Source of the DNA: Paenibacillus sp. sptzw28
GTDB lineage: Bacteria; Bacillota; Bacilli; Paenibacillales; Paenibacillaceae
Assembly: GCF_019550795.1 (NCBI RefSeq)
Contig: NZ_CP080545.1
Span: 182,501 to 246,500 of the forward strand
Length of the DNA: 64,000 bases
Direction: 5' to 3'
The notes below the pieces were generated by a model, which saw only the letters and a program-made list of their open reading frames with translations, did no database searches and was not told the DNA's origin. Made by a program: the position numbers and the translations under genes. Each line of letters starts with the position of its first letter. Position 1 is the first letter of the stretch. Shown here piece after piece: positions 36,555 to 45,075 of the stretch.

Positions 36555-36715
36555 TCCTAAAAGTTTTCTGCGTATGCTCCTTGATATACTCCACGGTAAG
36601 CAGAACACTCGGTTCGTAAGCATAAACCTAGTTTTTTGCGGCTTCATTCGATTACACCCCAAAGCAAGCAGAAAACTCGCTTCGTAAGCATATACCTAGT
36701 TTTCTGTGTGGCAAG
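36555..36715 (-). repeat. Two-unit hairpin leader repeat before the ureohydrolase gene
   Basis: Same layout as the hslO array with a different arm. On the minus strand AAAACTAGG...ATGCTTACGAAGCGAGTTTTCTGC occurs, then a diverged copy (AAAACTAGGTTTATGCTTACGAACCGAGTG). The last arm CAGAAAACTTTTAGGAGG runs into the ureohydrolase ribosome site. It fills the gap between the transporter ATPase and the ureohydrolase gene. Confidence 0.85.
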
Positions 36716-36722
36716 CCTTGGT

Positions 36723-37571
36723 TTAATGCTTCAGGAGCTGCGCAAGTTCCCGCTTCAAGGCAAGGAATTCCGGGTGCTCGCGCACCTCAGGCGAGCGCTG
36801 CGCCGGCAGCTTGACGTCATACGTCTTCAATATGCGTCCCGGATTCGAGCCCATGACAACAATGCGCTGCGATAAGAAAATTGCTTCATCAATGTCGTGT
36901 GTGATAAAGAGGACGGTAGTCCTTTCTTTCTCCCACACTTCAAGCAGCATCTCCTGCATCTCCAGCTTCGTTTGCGCATCCAGTGCGCCGAACGGTTCGT
37001 CCATAAGCAGCACCTTCGGCCGGTTCGCCAGCGCCCTTGCAATCGCAACGCGCTGCTTCATCCCGCCCGACAGCTGCTTCGGGAAGGATTTATCGAAGGA
37101 TTCCAGCTTGATGACTTTCAGCCAATAGCTGCTGATGGATCGGCGGTCCAAAGTCGCGATCCCTTTGAGCTTGGGCCCGTATTCGATATTCTCGCGCACC
37201 GTCAGCCACGGGAACAGCGTGTAGCCTTGAAACACCATACCGCGATCCGCGCCTGGGCCGATAACTTCCTCGCCGTCGACGGTAATCATCCCGTCCGTCA
37301 TTTCATCGAGTCCTGCAACAATACGCAGCAGCGTCGATTTCCCGCAGCCGGAAGGACCGAGAATGGTAAGAAATTCATTCGAGCCGATGGTGAGATCGAT
37401 ACCTTTCAGCGCTTCGAAACGACTCTTCTTCGTTTCATAGACCTTGCACACCCCGCGGATGACAATCTCGCCGTATGACGAGAAAAATATTTGATCGTCA
37501 TCGCTCATTGCAGCTTTATTCCCGCTCCGTACGGGTTCCTCGTCATACACATTCCGTTTAGCCGCCTCCAT
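36723..37571 (-). CDS. ABC transporter ATPase, nitrate/sulfonate/taurine type (candidate guanidine uptake)
   Basis: A 282-residue SsuB/TauB-like ATPase. After an N-terminal extension of ~45 residues come: LGPSGCGKSTLLRIVAGLDEM (Walker A), VFQGYTLFPWLTVRENI (Q-loop), LSGGMKQRVAIARALANRP (signature), VLLMDEPFGALDAQTK (Walker B), FITHDIDEAIFLS (His switch). ATG 37571 is chosen, as TTAGGAG lies 8 nt upstream. It is separated from the permease gene by three leader repeats. Substrate is inferred from the upstream guanidine riboswitch, not from this protein. Confidence 0.88.
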   Translation of the reverse strand: MEAAKRNVYDEEPVRSGNKAAMSDDDQIFFSSYGEIVIRGVCKVYETKKSRFEALKGIDLTIGSNEFLTILGPSGCGKSTLLRIVAGLDEMTDGMITVDGEEVIGPGADRGMVFQGYTLFPWLTVRENIEYGPKLKGIATLDRRSISSYWLKVIKLESFDKSFPKQLSGGMKQRVAIARALANRPKVLLMDEPFGALDAQTKLEMQEMLLEVWEKERTTVLFITHDIDEAIFLSQRIVVMGSNPGRILKTYDVKLPAQRSPEVREHPEFLALKRELAQLLKH

Positions 37572-37586
37572 GTACTTCACTCCTAA

Positions 37587-37763
37587 GAGTTTTTTCGATA
37601 CTTTTATGACAATACAACTCGAAAAAACTCACTTCGGAAGCATTCACCTAGAGTTTTTTCGATACTTTTATGACAATACAACTCGAAAAAACTCACTTCG
37701 GAAGCATTCGCCTAAGAGTTTTTTCGATACTTTTATGACAATACAACTCGAAAAAACTCACGC
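37587..37763 (-). repeat. Three-unit hairpin leader repeat before the transporter ATPase gene
   Basis: Units begin at 37587, 37651 and 37716 (64-65 bp, near identical). Minus strand: arms GAGTTTTTTCGA and TCGAAAAAACTC around GTTGTATTGTCATAAAAGTA, then CTTAGGCGAATGCTTCCGAAGTGAG. The final arm continues as CTCTTAGGAG, the ATPase gene's own Shine-Dalgarno. Confidence 0.92.
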
Positions 37764-37765
37764 CG

Positions 37766-38566
37766 CTATGCCCAAGGGAACAGCCTTCGGCTCAGGAAAG
37801 CAAAAATCCGGTCGCTGATCAGTCCGAGCAAACCAATAACGATAATGCCGACAAAGATCTGATCCGTGTTCAAAAACCGCTGCGCCTTCATAATCGCATA
37901 GCCGAGACCGCTGTTGACCGCGACCAGCTCGGCTACGACCAAATACGTCCACGCCCAGCCCAGAATAAGGCGCATCGTATTCATCAGCTGCGGCTGAATA
38001 GCAGGGATGAGCACCGTTTCGATCGCTTGCCAGCGACTTGCCCCAAGCGTGAAGGATGCTTGCAGCAAATCATGGGAAACGCGGCGCGTGTTATCCGCCA
38101 CCATAAGCACGAGTTGGAAGAAGCAGCCGATAAAGATAAGCAATATTTTCGCCCATTCGCCGATGCCCGCCCACACCATGATAAGAGGGATGAATGCTAC
38201 GGCAGGCATATAGCGGATGAACTCCATCGGCGGCTCCACGAGCGCTTCGCCGTACTTGAATGTGCCTGCGAATATGCCGATCGGGATGCCGATAATGCAG
38301 GCCAGGACGAAGCCTGAGGTTACGCGGAACAGGCTGATGCCGATATGATGCCAGTAGTCGGCAGTGCCGAGCAGATGAATCATTTCAATGAGCACTTGAT
38401 GCGGTTTAGGCAGGAACACCGGGTTCACAGCTTCGGTGTAGCTGAGCAGCGACCATATGGCCAGCAGTAGAGCGAACGAGACGCCTGCAGTGAAGGCAAA
38501 CGGCCTGCCGCCGATATCCTTGAAGATTTGAAGCTTGCTTGGTTTCCGGCGTTTAGGCGGATTCAC
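37766..38566 (-). CDS. ABC transporter permease, nitrate/sulfonate/taurine type
   Basis: A 266-residue SsuC/TauC-family permease with six hydrophobic segments and the cytoplasmic EAA-type loop (SHDLLQASFTLGASRWQAIETVLIP, read as two parts) that docks the ATPase. N-terminal 15 residues are strongly basic. Start GTG 38566, 6 nt after the binding-protein stop, with GAGGTG upstream. Part of the guanidine-riboswitch operon. Confidence 0.88.
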   Translation of the reverse strand: MNPPKRRKPSKLQIFKDIGGRPFAFTAGVSFALLLAIWSLLSYTEAVNPVFLPKPHQVLIEMIHLLGTADYWHHIGISLFRVTSGFVLACIIGIPIGIFAGTFKYGEALVEPPMEFIRYMPAVAFIPLIMVWAGIGEWAKILLIFIGCFFQLVLMVADNTRRVSHDLLQASFTLGASRWQAIETVLIPAIQPQLMNTMRLILGWAWTYLVVAELVAVNSGLGYAIMKAQRFLNTDQIFVGIIVIGLLGLISDRIFAFLSRRLFPWA

Positions 38567-38572
38567 CCTTCA

Positions 38573-39583
38573 TCACCTCTTCGCAGTTTTCTCGACAAAT
38601 TGCGGATCGAATAACGCATCGAAATCTTTGATATCGCCGACCATATCGAGTTTTTTGAGGAAGGCGGCCGTTTTCTCGGCAGTGTACCTCAGCGATGTAT
38701 AGTCATCGCGCTTGCCGAACGCGGTCAGATTATCATCGGCCGTAAACAGCTTGATGCTGCTCAGTCCAAGCTTGAAATCCTCCGGCGTCGTCTCCGCATG
38801 TTTAGCCATGAGCTGGATTGCTTCGTCTTGATGTGTTTTGAAGTAGTCCAGCGCGTCGAACCAGGCATCGACGATTTTTTGAACATCGTCAGGACGATTC
38901 TTTATGACGTCATCCCGGAACACAAGTAAATCGGGAATAAGTCCCGGCGTATCTTTGGAAGAAAACAGAATTTTGCCCTTGCCTTCCTTGACCGCCTTGG
39001 TCTGGAAGGGTTCCCACAGCACCGATGCGTCCGTTTTACCGGAAATAAAGGCCGGGCCGGCATCGTTCACCGTCATGTTCACGTAATTGATATCGCTCTC
39101 TTTCATTCCGTTCTTGTCAAGCGCGGTCAGCAGCAGCAAATGGTCAACTGTACCCAGCTCTGTCGCAACGGTCTTCCCCTTCAGATCCTTGATCGATTGG
39201 AACTCCTGTTTGCTGACGATCGCATCGCCGCCGAATGAGTTATCATTAACGAGGACCGCTTTGAGCCCGATGCCCTTGGAAGCGGGTGCGAGCGTGTCGC
39301 TCAGAGTCTGGCTGTTCGCGTCAACCTTACCCGTTGAGAGCGCCTGCAGCGAGTCGCTGTATACTGGGAACCACTTCAGCTCCACATTGACGCCGTGTTT
39401 CTTGAAGAAGCCTTTTTCGTCGACTAGATACCAGAAGAACCACCCGGGCCACGGACTAAGCGCGATGGTAATCGGCTCGTCCGATCCGCCCGCCGGCGTT
39501 TCTTTCGACCCGCCGCAGCCTGAAAGTGCCGCTAACATAACAACCAGCAGCAAAATAATGACCGTTTGTCTCATTCTCTTCAT
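38573..39583 (-). CDS. ABC transporter substrate-binding lipoprotein (candidate guanidine-binding)
   Basis: A 336-residue periplasmic-binding-type lipoprotein of the SsuA/TauA/NMT1 superfamily. It has a signal peptide with lipobox LAALSGC (Cys ~22), then EPITIALSPWPGWFFWYLVDEKGFFKKHG, VNVELKWFPVYSDSLQALSTGKVD and GKTVATELGTVDHLLLLTAL. First gene after the guanidine-I riboswitch; ATG 39583 has GGGAGC 9 nt upstream. Related operons with such transporters occur downstream of guanidine riboswitches. Aromatic residues (WPGWFFWY) near the N-terminus could line a cation site; that is inference. Confidence 0.88.
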   Translation of the reverse strand: MKRMRQTVIILLLVVMLAALSGCGGSKETPAGGSDEPITIALSPWPGWFFWYLVDEKGFFKKHGVNVELKWFPVYSDSLQALSTGKVDANSQTLSDTLAPASKGIGLKAVLVNDNSFGGDAIVSKQEFQSIKDLKGKTVATELGTVDHLLLLTALDKNGMKESDINYVNMTVNDAGPAFISGKTDASVLWEPFQTKAVKEGKGKILFSSKDTPGLIPDLLVFRDDVIKNRPDDVQKIVDAWFDALDYFKTHQDEAIQLMAKHAETTPEDFKLGLSSIKLFTADDNLTAFGKRDDYTSLRYTAEKTAAFLKKLDMVGDIKDFDALFDPQFVEKTAKR

Positions 39584-39605
39584 CCATCTTCAGCTCCCGT
39601 CTTGT

Positions 39606-39647
39606 CGTAAAAATAGAAAAAGCCCGGGGATCATCTCCCAGGCTTTT
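39606..39647 (-). terminator. Intrinsic terminator of the guanidine-I riboswitch
   Basis: Minus strand: AAAAGCCTGGG-AGATGAT-CCCCGGGCTTTTT followed by CTATTTTT. The 5' arm is the conserved AAAAGCC..GGGAGA segment of the riboswitch, so terminator and ligand-bound aptamer are mutually exclusive: guanidine should turn expression on. Confidence 0.9.
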
Positions 39648-39785
39648 GTCCTTCCGTGTTATATGGACGAGCTATCCGCGTTGCCGATTCTCCTTCCATA
39701 CGCCGCCTCTTGGACCAGCCTGGCCGCACTACGACATAATTATTCGTAAGCATAGACCACGGAACCCTAGACAGCTTGTCGTCCC
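39634..39785 (-). promoter_or_regulatory. Guanidine-I riboswitch (ykkC RNA)
   Basis: Conserved blocks on the minus strand, in order: CTAGGGTTCCG (39770-39760), GGCTGGTCCAAGAGGCGGCG (39720-39701), ACACGGAAGGACAAAAGCC (from 39659) and GGGAGA at the edge of the terminator. This is the ykkC consensus. Other ykkC subtypes sense ppGpp, PRPP or ADP; the downstream transporter and ureohydrolase genes favour guanidine. It sits 23 nt upstream of the binding-protein gene. Confidence 0.9.
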
Positions 39786-39841
39786 AGCCGCTATGGCTAA
39801 GGAACTTTATTTTATTGTCAAGCAACCTTACATCTACCTGT

Positions 39842-39871
39842 ATTGTAAGAGGTATCGTGACATTCTGTCAA
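39842..39871 (-). promoter_or_regulatory. Sigma-A promoter of the guanidine operon
   Basis: Minus strand: TTGACA (39871-39866), 18-nt spacer, TACAAT (39847-39842). It lies only ~30 nt after the urtE stop. No terminator is seen between urtE and this promoter, so urt transcripts may also run into the riboswitch. Confidence 0.8.
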
Positions 39872-39882
39872 TGCATATGTCA
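39866..39882 (-). promoter_or_regulatory. GlnR/TnrA-like site over the -35 of the guanidine promoter
   Basis: The 17-nt sequence TGTCA-N7-TGTCA (plus strand) fits TGTNA-N7-TNACA with one mismatch. It covers the -35 hexamer, a position for nitrogen-source repression. Weaker than the box at the urt promoter. Confidence 0.45.
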
Positions 39883-39899
39883 GGTTTTATTACACTCAC

Positions 39900-40595
39900 C
39901 TACACTGTTAAATAATACCGGATGACATCGTCATTGAGAGCGGCCAATTCGCCCTCCCAGGCAATCGCGCCCTTCTCTAAAATGTAAAAATAATCGCCGA
40001 CGTCCTTTACGAATTCCAGGCTTTGCTCTGCCAGCAAAATCGCCGTCTTGCCGTCCGCTTTGATCGAGCGGATAACGTCGCGGATATCATCGACGATTGA
40101 TGGCTGTATGCCTTCGCAGGGCTCATCGAGGAGGAGCATCTCCGGCTCGGACGCAAGCGCCCTGGCGAACGCCAGCTGCTGCTGCTGGCCGCCGCTTAAG
40201 TCCCCGCCCCTCCGGCCGTACATCGTCCTCAGCACTGGGAATTTGGCTATCGCCGAATCGGGAATGGTCCGCTTCTTCTCGCGGGAAGCCTCGAGCCCGA
40301 GCAGCACATTCTCGAAAACCGTTAATTGTGGGAAAATTTCCCGCCCTTGCGGAACATAACCAATGCCCCGCTTAGCTCGTTCTCCCGGCGAGCGCCTCGT
40401 CAGATCCGCGTCGTAATAGGATACGGTGCCTTGGCGTGCTTTGAGAACGCCCATAATACTCTTCATCAGCGTCGTCTTTCCAACCCCGTTGCGGCCGAGC
40501 AGACACACCACCTGCCCCGGTTTTACCTTTAGCGTGACACCGCGCAGAATGACGCTCTCGCCATAACCCGCTTCAAGCTGTTGAACGGCCAGCAT
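39900..40595 (-). CDS. urtE: Urea ABC transporter ATPase UrtE
   Basis: A 231-residue LivF-like ATPase: GRNGVGKTTLMKSIMGV (Walker A), GYVPQGREIFPQLTVFENV (Q-loop), LSGGQQQQLAFARALAS (signature), MLLLDEPCEGIQPSIV (Walker B), LAEQSLEFVKD. The phrase EGIQPSIVDDI is typical of UrtE. ATG 40595 is chosen with GGCGGGG upstream and overlaps urtD by 23 bp. Last gene of the urt operon. Confidence 0.92.
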   Translation of the reverse strand: MLAVQQLEAGYGESVILRGVTLKVKPGQVVCLLGRNGVGKTTLMKSIMGVLKARQGTVSYYDADLTRRSPGERAKRGIGYVPQGREIFPQLTVFENVLLGLEASREKKRTIPDSAIAKFPVLRTMYGRRGGDLSGGQQQQLAFARALASEPEMLLLDEPCEGIQPSIVDDIRDVIRSIKADGKTAILLAEQSLEFVKDVGDYFYILEKGAIAWEGELAALNDDVIRYYLTV

Positions 40596-41358
40596 CCGCA
40601 CCCCGCCTTTTCCCCAAATATACCTCCGCCACCCGTTCATCCCGCTGAACTTCGTCCATCGAGCCTTCCTTGAGCAGCTTGCCTTCATGCATAACCGTCA
40701 CCTTGCTGGCAAAATTCCGTACAAACTCCATATCGTGCTCCACGACTACAATCGACTGTGTCTTCCGGATGTGACCAAGCAGCTCGCCGGTCTTCTCGGT
40801 CTCATTGTCAGTCATGCCGGCGACAGGCTCGTCGAGAAGCAGAATTTGCGGCTCCTGCAGCAGTATCATGCCGATTTCAAGCCATTGCTTCTCACCGTGC
40901 GACAGTCCGCCGGCCCGCCAGCCGGACTTCCCCTGCAGTCCTATCAGTTCCAGCTGGGCTTCGAGGCGGTCGTGGTCTTCGGCGTTCATCTTTGCTCTCA
41001 TTGCCGCAAACACGCCGCGGTTCTGCTTCATCGCGATTTCCAGATTCTCATAAACCGTGAGCGACTGGAAGATCGAAGGCGTTTGGAACTTGCGTCCGAT
41101 GCCAAGCTCCGCAATCTGATGCTCCTTCTTGCGTGTAACGTCAATATTCCCGCCAAGCAGCACTTTACCGGCGGTCGGCTTTACTTTGCCGCAAATCACA
41201 TCAAGCATCGTGGTTTTGCCCGCGCCGTTAGGCCCGATCAGAAAGCGCAGCTCGCCGCGCTCAAGCCGGAAATTCATGCCCTGTACCGCCTTAAAGCCGT
41301 CAAAATCGACGGTAACATCATCACACTGCAGGATAACGGACTCCATCTGCTCCTTCAT
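40573..41358 (-). CDS. urtD: Urea ABC transporter ATPase UrtD
   Basis: A 261-residue LivG-like ATPase: [40 protein letters not shown] (Walker A), [20 protein letters not shown] (Q-loop), [19 protein letters not shown] (signature, the [11 protein letters not shown] form seen in urea transporters), [14 protein letters not shown] (Walker B), [13 protein letters not shown] 41358 has AGGAGG 10 nt upstream and lies inside the 3' end of urtC (38-bp overlap). Confidence 0.93.
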   Translation of the reverse strand: MKEQMESVILQCDDVTVDFDGFKAVQGMNFRLERGELRFLIGPNGAGKTTMLDVICGKVKPTAGKVLLGGNIDVTRKKEHQIAELGIGRKFQTPSIFQSLTVYENLEIAMKQNRGVFAAMRAKMNAEDHDRLEAQLELIGLQGKSGWRAGGLSHGEKQWLEIGMILLQEPQILLLDEPVAGMTDNETEKTGELLGHIRKTQSIVVVEHDMEFVRNFASKVTVMHEGKLLKEGSMDEVQRDERVAEVYLGKRRGADAGRSTA

Positions 41359-42412
41359 CCGCCGCCTTCCTCCTTCCAATCCGCTTTAATTGGCTGAGCA
41401 GTCCAGCCGCCCCTTTCGGCAGGAAGACGACAACGACAACGAATAATGCACCCATGAAGAACAGCCAAATCGTAGGATACGATTCGCTGAATGCGCTCTT
41501 CGCCGAATTGAGCAAAATCGCCCCCAGCGCCGCCCCATACAGCGTTCCCCTGCCGCCGATCGCAACCCAGAGCACCATCTCGATCGATGGAACGATGGCC
41601 ATCATGGATGGCGAGATGATACCGACATGCAGCACGAACAGCATGCCTGCCAGCCCAGCCAGACCGGCCGAAATGCCGAAGGCTACCATTTGGTAAACTG
41701 CCGGGTTATAGCCGATGAAGCGGACACGGTTCTCCCCGTCCCGGATTGCCCGCAGCACTTTGCCGAACCGGCTTTTCACGAGAAACCGGCACAGCGCGAA
41801 CGCCGCAATGAGGGCGGCGACCGTAATCCAGTAAAGCGTCTGCTTTGTGCCCGGGGATGCCAGCGAACTGCCGAAAATCTTGCTGTAGCCGGTCACGCCG
41901 TTCGTGCCTCCGGTAAAAGCCTGCTGACCGATAAACAGCGTAGTCGTAATAATGACAAGCGCTTGCGTCAGTATCGTAAAATAAACGCCGCGAATCCGGT
42001 TGCGGAATGTGAAATAACCGAGGAAGAGCGCAAGCAGCGCAGGAATGAGTATGCCGGCCGCAACGGCGAATCCGAAGCTGCCGAAGGGCTTCCAGAACCA
42101 CGGAAGAGCCGTCAGTCCGCTCCAATCCATAAAGTCCGGCAGCCTTCCGCCGCTTGCGTCCAGCTTCAGGTACATGGCCATCGCGTAGCCGCCCAGGCCG
42201 AAAAATACGCCGTGCCCGAGACTTAAAATTCCGGTATATCCCCATATTAAATCAAGCCCCAGCGCGACGATGGCATACGCCAAGAACTTTGCCAGCAGGT
42301 TGAGCCGGAAATCGCTCAGAACCAGCGGTGCGCAGAACAGCGCCGTTGCAGCAGCCGCGTAGCCTGCCAGCAGCCATAAACGCTGCGGCGTCATCATCAT
42401 TCGCTTTTGCAT
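41321..42412 (-). CDS. urtC: Urea ABC transporter permease UrtC
   Basis: A 363-residue LivM-like permease with ~10 transmembrane segments: [47 protein letters not shown] and [31 protein letters not shown] segments. ATG 42412 is preferred (AGGTGG 8 nt upstream) over GTG 42424. Couples with UrtB to form the membrane channel. Confidence 0.92.
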   Translation of the reverse strand: MQKRMMMTPQRLWLLAGYAAAATALFCAPLVLSDFRLNLLAKFLAYAIVALGLDLIWGYTGILSLGHGVFFGLGGYAMAMYLKLDASGGRLPDFMDWSGLTALPWFWKPFGSFGFAVAAGILIPALLALFLGYFTFRNRIRGVYFTILTQALVIITTTLFIGQQAFTGGTNGVTGYSKIFGSSLASPGTKQTLYWITVAALIAAFALCRFLVKSRFGKVLRAIRDGENRVRFIGYNPAVYQMVAFGISAGLAGLAGMLFVLHVGIISPSMMAIVPSIEMVLWVAIGGRGTLYGAALGAILLNSAKSAFSESYPTIWLFFMGALFVVVVVFLPKGAAGLLSQLKRIGRRKAADEGADGVRYPAV

Positions 42413-42430
42413 GCCTAATTCCACCTTTCA

Positions 42431-43336
42431 TTAATCCAGCGAACGCGTCCGCATCGCGACCAGTCCCATCGGCTTCCACTGGAGGAAAGCGACGATGCAC
42501 AGGAACACGAGCACTTTGCCGAGCGATGCCGTCGTCCAATATTCGAACAGCGTGTTCGATAATCCGATGCCGAGTGCCCCGAACACGGTGCCCACCAGCT
42601 TCCCGACGCCTCCGAGCACCACGACCATGAACGCGTCGACAATGTAGTACGTTCCGATAGAAGGGCCGATCGGACCGATCAGCGTAAGCGCACAGCCCGC
42701 GATACCTGCGATGCCGGAGCCGATGGCGAATGTGACAGCATCCACGCGGCGCGTAGAAATACCGAGACATGCGGCCATTTCGCGATTTTGCATGACAGCC
42801 CGCATCCTCCTTCCGGAGTGGCTCCGGTAAATATAGAGGTACATTACGGACAAACAAACCAACACCAAAGCAATAATAAACAATCTTTTATAAGGCAGCA
42901 CGGTGTCACCCATAATCATCATCCCGCCGTTCAGCCACGAAGGGCTTGTCACTCCGACATTCGGAGCGCCGAAGATGGTCCGCGCCAGCTGCTGCAGCAT
43001 AAGTCCGACGCCCCATGTGGCGAGCAGGCTGTCGAGCGGCCTTCCATACAGAAAGCGGATGAGCGTCATTTCCAGTATCAGGCCGAAAACAAACGCCACT
43101 GCGAAGCTCACCGGTATGGCAAGGACGAAATACCATCCGAAGAAGGACTGGGGAAAGTACGAGGTAAACATATTCTGCACCACGTAAGCCGTGTATGCGC
43201 CGATCATGATCAATTCGCCGTGCGCCATATTAATCACTTTCATCAGACCGAAGGTAATGGCCAGACCAAGCGCAATCAGCAGCAAAATCGAGCTTATGCT
43301 TATTCCGTTAAACAGCTGAAGCACGATAACATCCAT
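42431..43336 (-). CDS. urtB: Urea ABC transporter permease UrtB
   Basis: A 301-residue LivH-like permease: [66 protein letters not shown] and [27 protein letters not shown]. The last segment is diagnostic for the UrtB/LivH family. ATG 43336 has TAGGGGTG upstream. The 131-nt gap to urtA shows no terminator. Confidence 0.93.
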   Translation of the reverse strand: MDVIVLQLFNGISISSILLLIALGLAITFGLMKVINMAHGELIMIGAYTAYVVQNMFTSYFPQSFFGWYFVLAIPVSFAVAFVFGLILEMTLIRFLYGRPLDSLLATWGVGLMLQQLARTIFGAPNVGVTSPSWLNGGMMIMGDTVLPYKRLFIIALVLVCLSVMYLYIYRSHSGRRMRAVMQNREMAACLGISTRRVDAVTFAIGSGIAGIAGCALTLIGPIGPSIGTYYIVDAFMVVVLGGVGKLVGTVFGALGIGLSNTLFEYWTTASLGKVLVFLCIVAFLQWKPMGLVAMRTRSLD

Positions 43337-43467
43337 ATATTCACCCCTACAGCGTCAGGCTCAACACCAATACGTCCATATGTCGACAAAGGAAGCATTC
43401 GAGAGCGAGGCCGACGAATACTTCCCTTGCCTGATTATTGCTATGATAGTCTAAAAGCAAAACCGCA

Positions 43468-44745
43468 TTACGTTCCCGAGCTAAGACTAGCCGCCCAATC
43501 ATACCCTTTCAAGTACGGGTCGGGCTTCACCGGCTCGCCGGAGTTCCACAGCTCCTTGAATTGACCGTCCGCTTGGACTTCTCCAATTCGTACCGTTTTG
43601 TAGATATGCTGGTTGTCGCCGTCGATTTTAATTTTACCTTCCGGCGCATCCCACTCAAGTCCCTTCGCCGCTTCTTTTACCTTGGCGACATCGGTTGAGC
43701 CCGCCTTCTCTACGGCGGCCGCCCATAAGTACACCGCATCGTAACCCGCTTCAATCGGGTCCGCCGTTACACGATCGGCTCCGTATTTCTTCTTGTAGTT
43801 TGCAACGAATATTTTGTTGGCCGGCGTATCCGTCGTCTCATAATAATTCCATGCCGCCAGATGCCCTTCAAGCACATCCGTGCCGATGCCCCTGATTTCT
43901 TCCTCAGCAACGGACACTGAGAGTGTGGTCAGATCCTTCGCCGTTATGCCGGCATCCTTCAATTGCTTGAAGAAAGCAACGTTACTGTCGCCGTTAAGCG
44001 TATTGAACACCACGTCAGGCTTTGCTTCTTTGATTTTGCTGATAATCGTGGAGTAATCGGTATGTCCGAGCGGGGTGTATTCTTCGCCTGCCAGCTCTCC
44101 GCCTTCGGCCTTCAGCTGCGCTTTGATGATTTTGTTCGCCGTCCGCGGGAATACGTAATCCGAGCCCAGCAGGTAGAACTTTTTGCCGCGGTTTTGCAGC
44201 AGCCATGAAACCGCCGGTACGATTTGCTGGTTCGTGGTCGCACCCGTATAGAATATGTTCGGGGACGACTCCAGCCCTTCATATTGCACCGGGTACCATA
44301 GAAGTCCGTTCAGTTCCTCGAACACAGGCAGCATCGCTTTCCGGCTTGCCGATGTCCATCCTCCGAAGACGGTTGCGACTTTGTCATCCGAGATCAGCTT
44401 GCGCGCTTTCTCAGCAAAAGTCGGCCAATCGGATGCACCGTCTTCCACAACCGGCACGAGCTTTTTCCCTAAGACGCCCCCTTTTGCGTTAATTTCGTCG
44501 ATCGCCATCATTTCCGCATCCTTAACGGACACCTCGCTGATTGCCATGGTGCCGCTAAGCGAATGAAGAATACCGACCTTAATTTCCCCTTTGTCATCGC
44601 CTCCACTGCCGCTGCCACCATCGGCTGCGCCTCCCGTTCCTGCATTGGTTGACGTTTCCTTGCTTCCGTTGCTCCCGCATGCCGCCAATACCAAGCAGAG
44701 CGCCACCAGCATCAGCATAGTACTTTTCTTAACGTTCGGTTTCAT
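43468..44745 (-). CDS. urtA: Urea-binding lipoprotein UrtA
   Basis: A 425-residue solute-binding lipoprotein of the AmiC/UrtA branch. It has a signal peptide with lipobox VLAACG and a Gly/Ser-rich linker ([19 protein letters not shown]), then [97 protein letters not shown] and [21 protein letters not shown], the typical UrtA string. ATG 44745 has GGGGAG 7 nt upstream. Binds urea or short-chain amides outside the cell. Confidence 0.95.
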   Translation of the reverse strand: MKPNVKKSTMLMLVALCLVLAACGSNGSKETSTNAGTGGAADGGSGSGGDDKGEIKVGILHSLSGTMAISEVSVKDAEMMAIDEINAKGGVLGKKLVPVVEDGASDWPTFAEKARKLISDDKVATVFGGWTSASRKAMLPVFEELNGLLWYPVQYEGLESSPNIFYTGATTNQQIVPAVSWLLQNRGKKFYLLGSDYVFPRTANKIIKAQLKAEGGELAGEEYTPLGHTDYSTIISKIKEAKPDVVFNTLNGDSNVAFFKQLKDAGITAKDLTTLSVSVAEEEIRGIGTDVLEGHLAAWNYYETTDTPANKIFVANYKKKYGADRVTADPIEAGYDAVYLWAAAVEKAGSTDVAKVKEAAKGLEWDAPEGKIKIDGDNQHIYKTVRIGEVQADGQFKELWNSGEPVKPDPYLKGYDWAASLSSGT

Positions 44746-44819
44746 TCTCCCACTCCCCAAATCTTTTTTCTCTATTCCGAACGATTCTCTGGTAGTCTGT
44801 TTGATCGTTCGTGAATTTC

Positions 44820-44860
44820 ATTATAAAATCATGTTAGGTTTCATGTCAATATAGTTAACA
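44820..44860 (-). promoter_or_regulatory. urt promoter with overlapping GlnR/TnrA box
   Basis: Minus strand: TTGACA (44849-44844), 18-nt spacer, TATAAT (44825-44820). The 17-nt box TGTTA-ACTATAT-TGACA (44860-44844) matches TGTNA-N7-TNACA exactly and covers the -35; a second box with one mismatch (44848-44832) overlaps it. Expected effect: regulation by nitrogen status. The AT-rich gap 44870-45010 shows no other element. Confidence 0.82.
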
Positions 44861-45014
44861 CAAAGACTTTTACGAATATAGATATTCTCCAATTCTCAAC
44901 AAAATCACGGTTATGTTCAACATAAGGTAATATATATGTTAGTTATTTCTTGCGTTTAGTATTCTTCTATTCACTTGTGGTCCATTTCGTGTTATATATT
45001 ATATCATCGCAATT

Positions 45015-45050
45015 ATAAAAAAAGACCCTTTCATAAAAACGAAAGGATCC
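45015..45050 (-). terminator. Rho-independent terminator after the lactonase gene
   Basis: Minus strand: GATCCTTTC-GTTTTTAT-GAAAGGGTC followed by TTTTTTTAT. Confidence 0.85.
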
Positions 45051-45075
45051 ACGGCTTATTGTTTTGGTCGGCCTT

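Noticed and set aside
35369..36619. 416-codon plus-strand open frame opposite the ureohydrolase gene
   Set aside because: Antisense shadow; the minus-strand frame carries all metal-site motifs.
37766..39583. Calling the ABC transporter a taurine/sulfonate importer (ssuABC/tauABC)
   Set aside because: Family similarity alone does not give substrate; the riboswitch and ureohydrolase argue for guanidine, and no sulfonate mono-oxygenase gene is nearby.
39738..39755. CTATGCTTACGAA inside the guanidine riboswitch, resembling the leader-repeat core
   Set aside because: It lies in a variable loop of the riboswitch, has no arms and is a single copy; probably chance or a decayed remnant.
43370..43420. 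GAATGCTTCC upstream of urtB as a further leader-repeat copy
   Set aside because: Only ten bases match and there is no hairpin arm or junction to the ribosome site.
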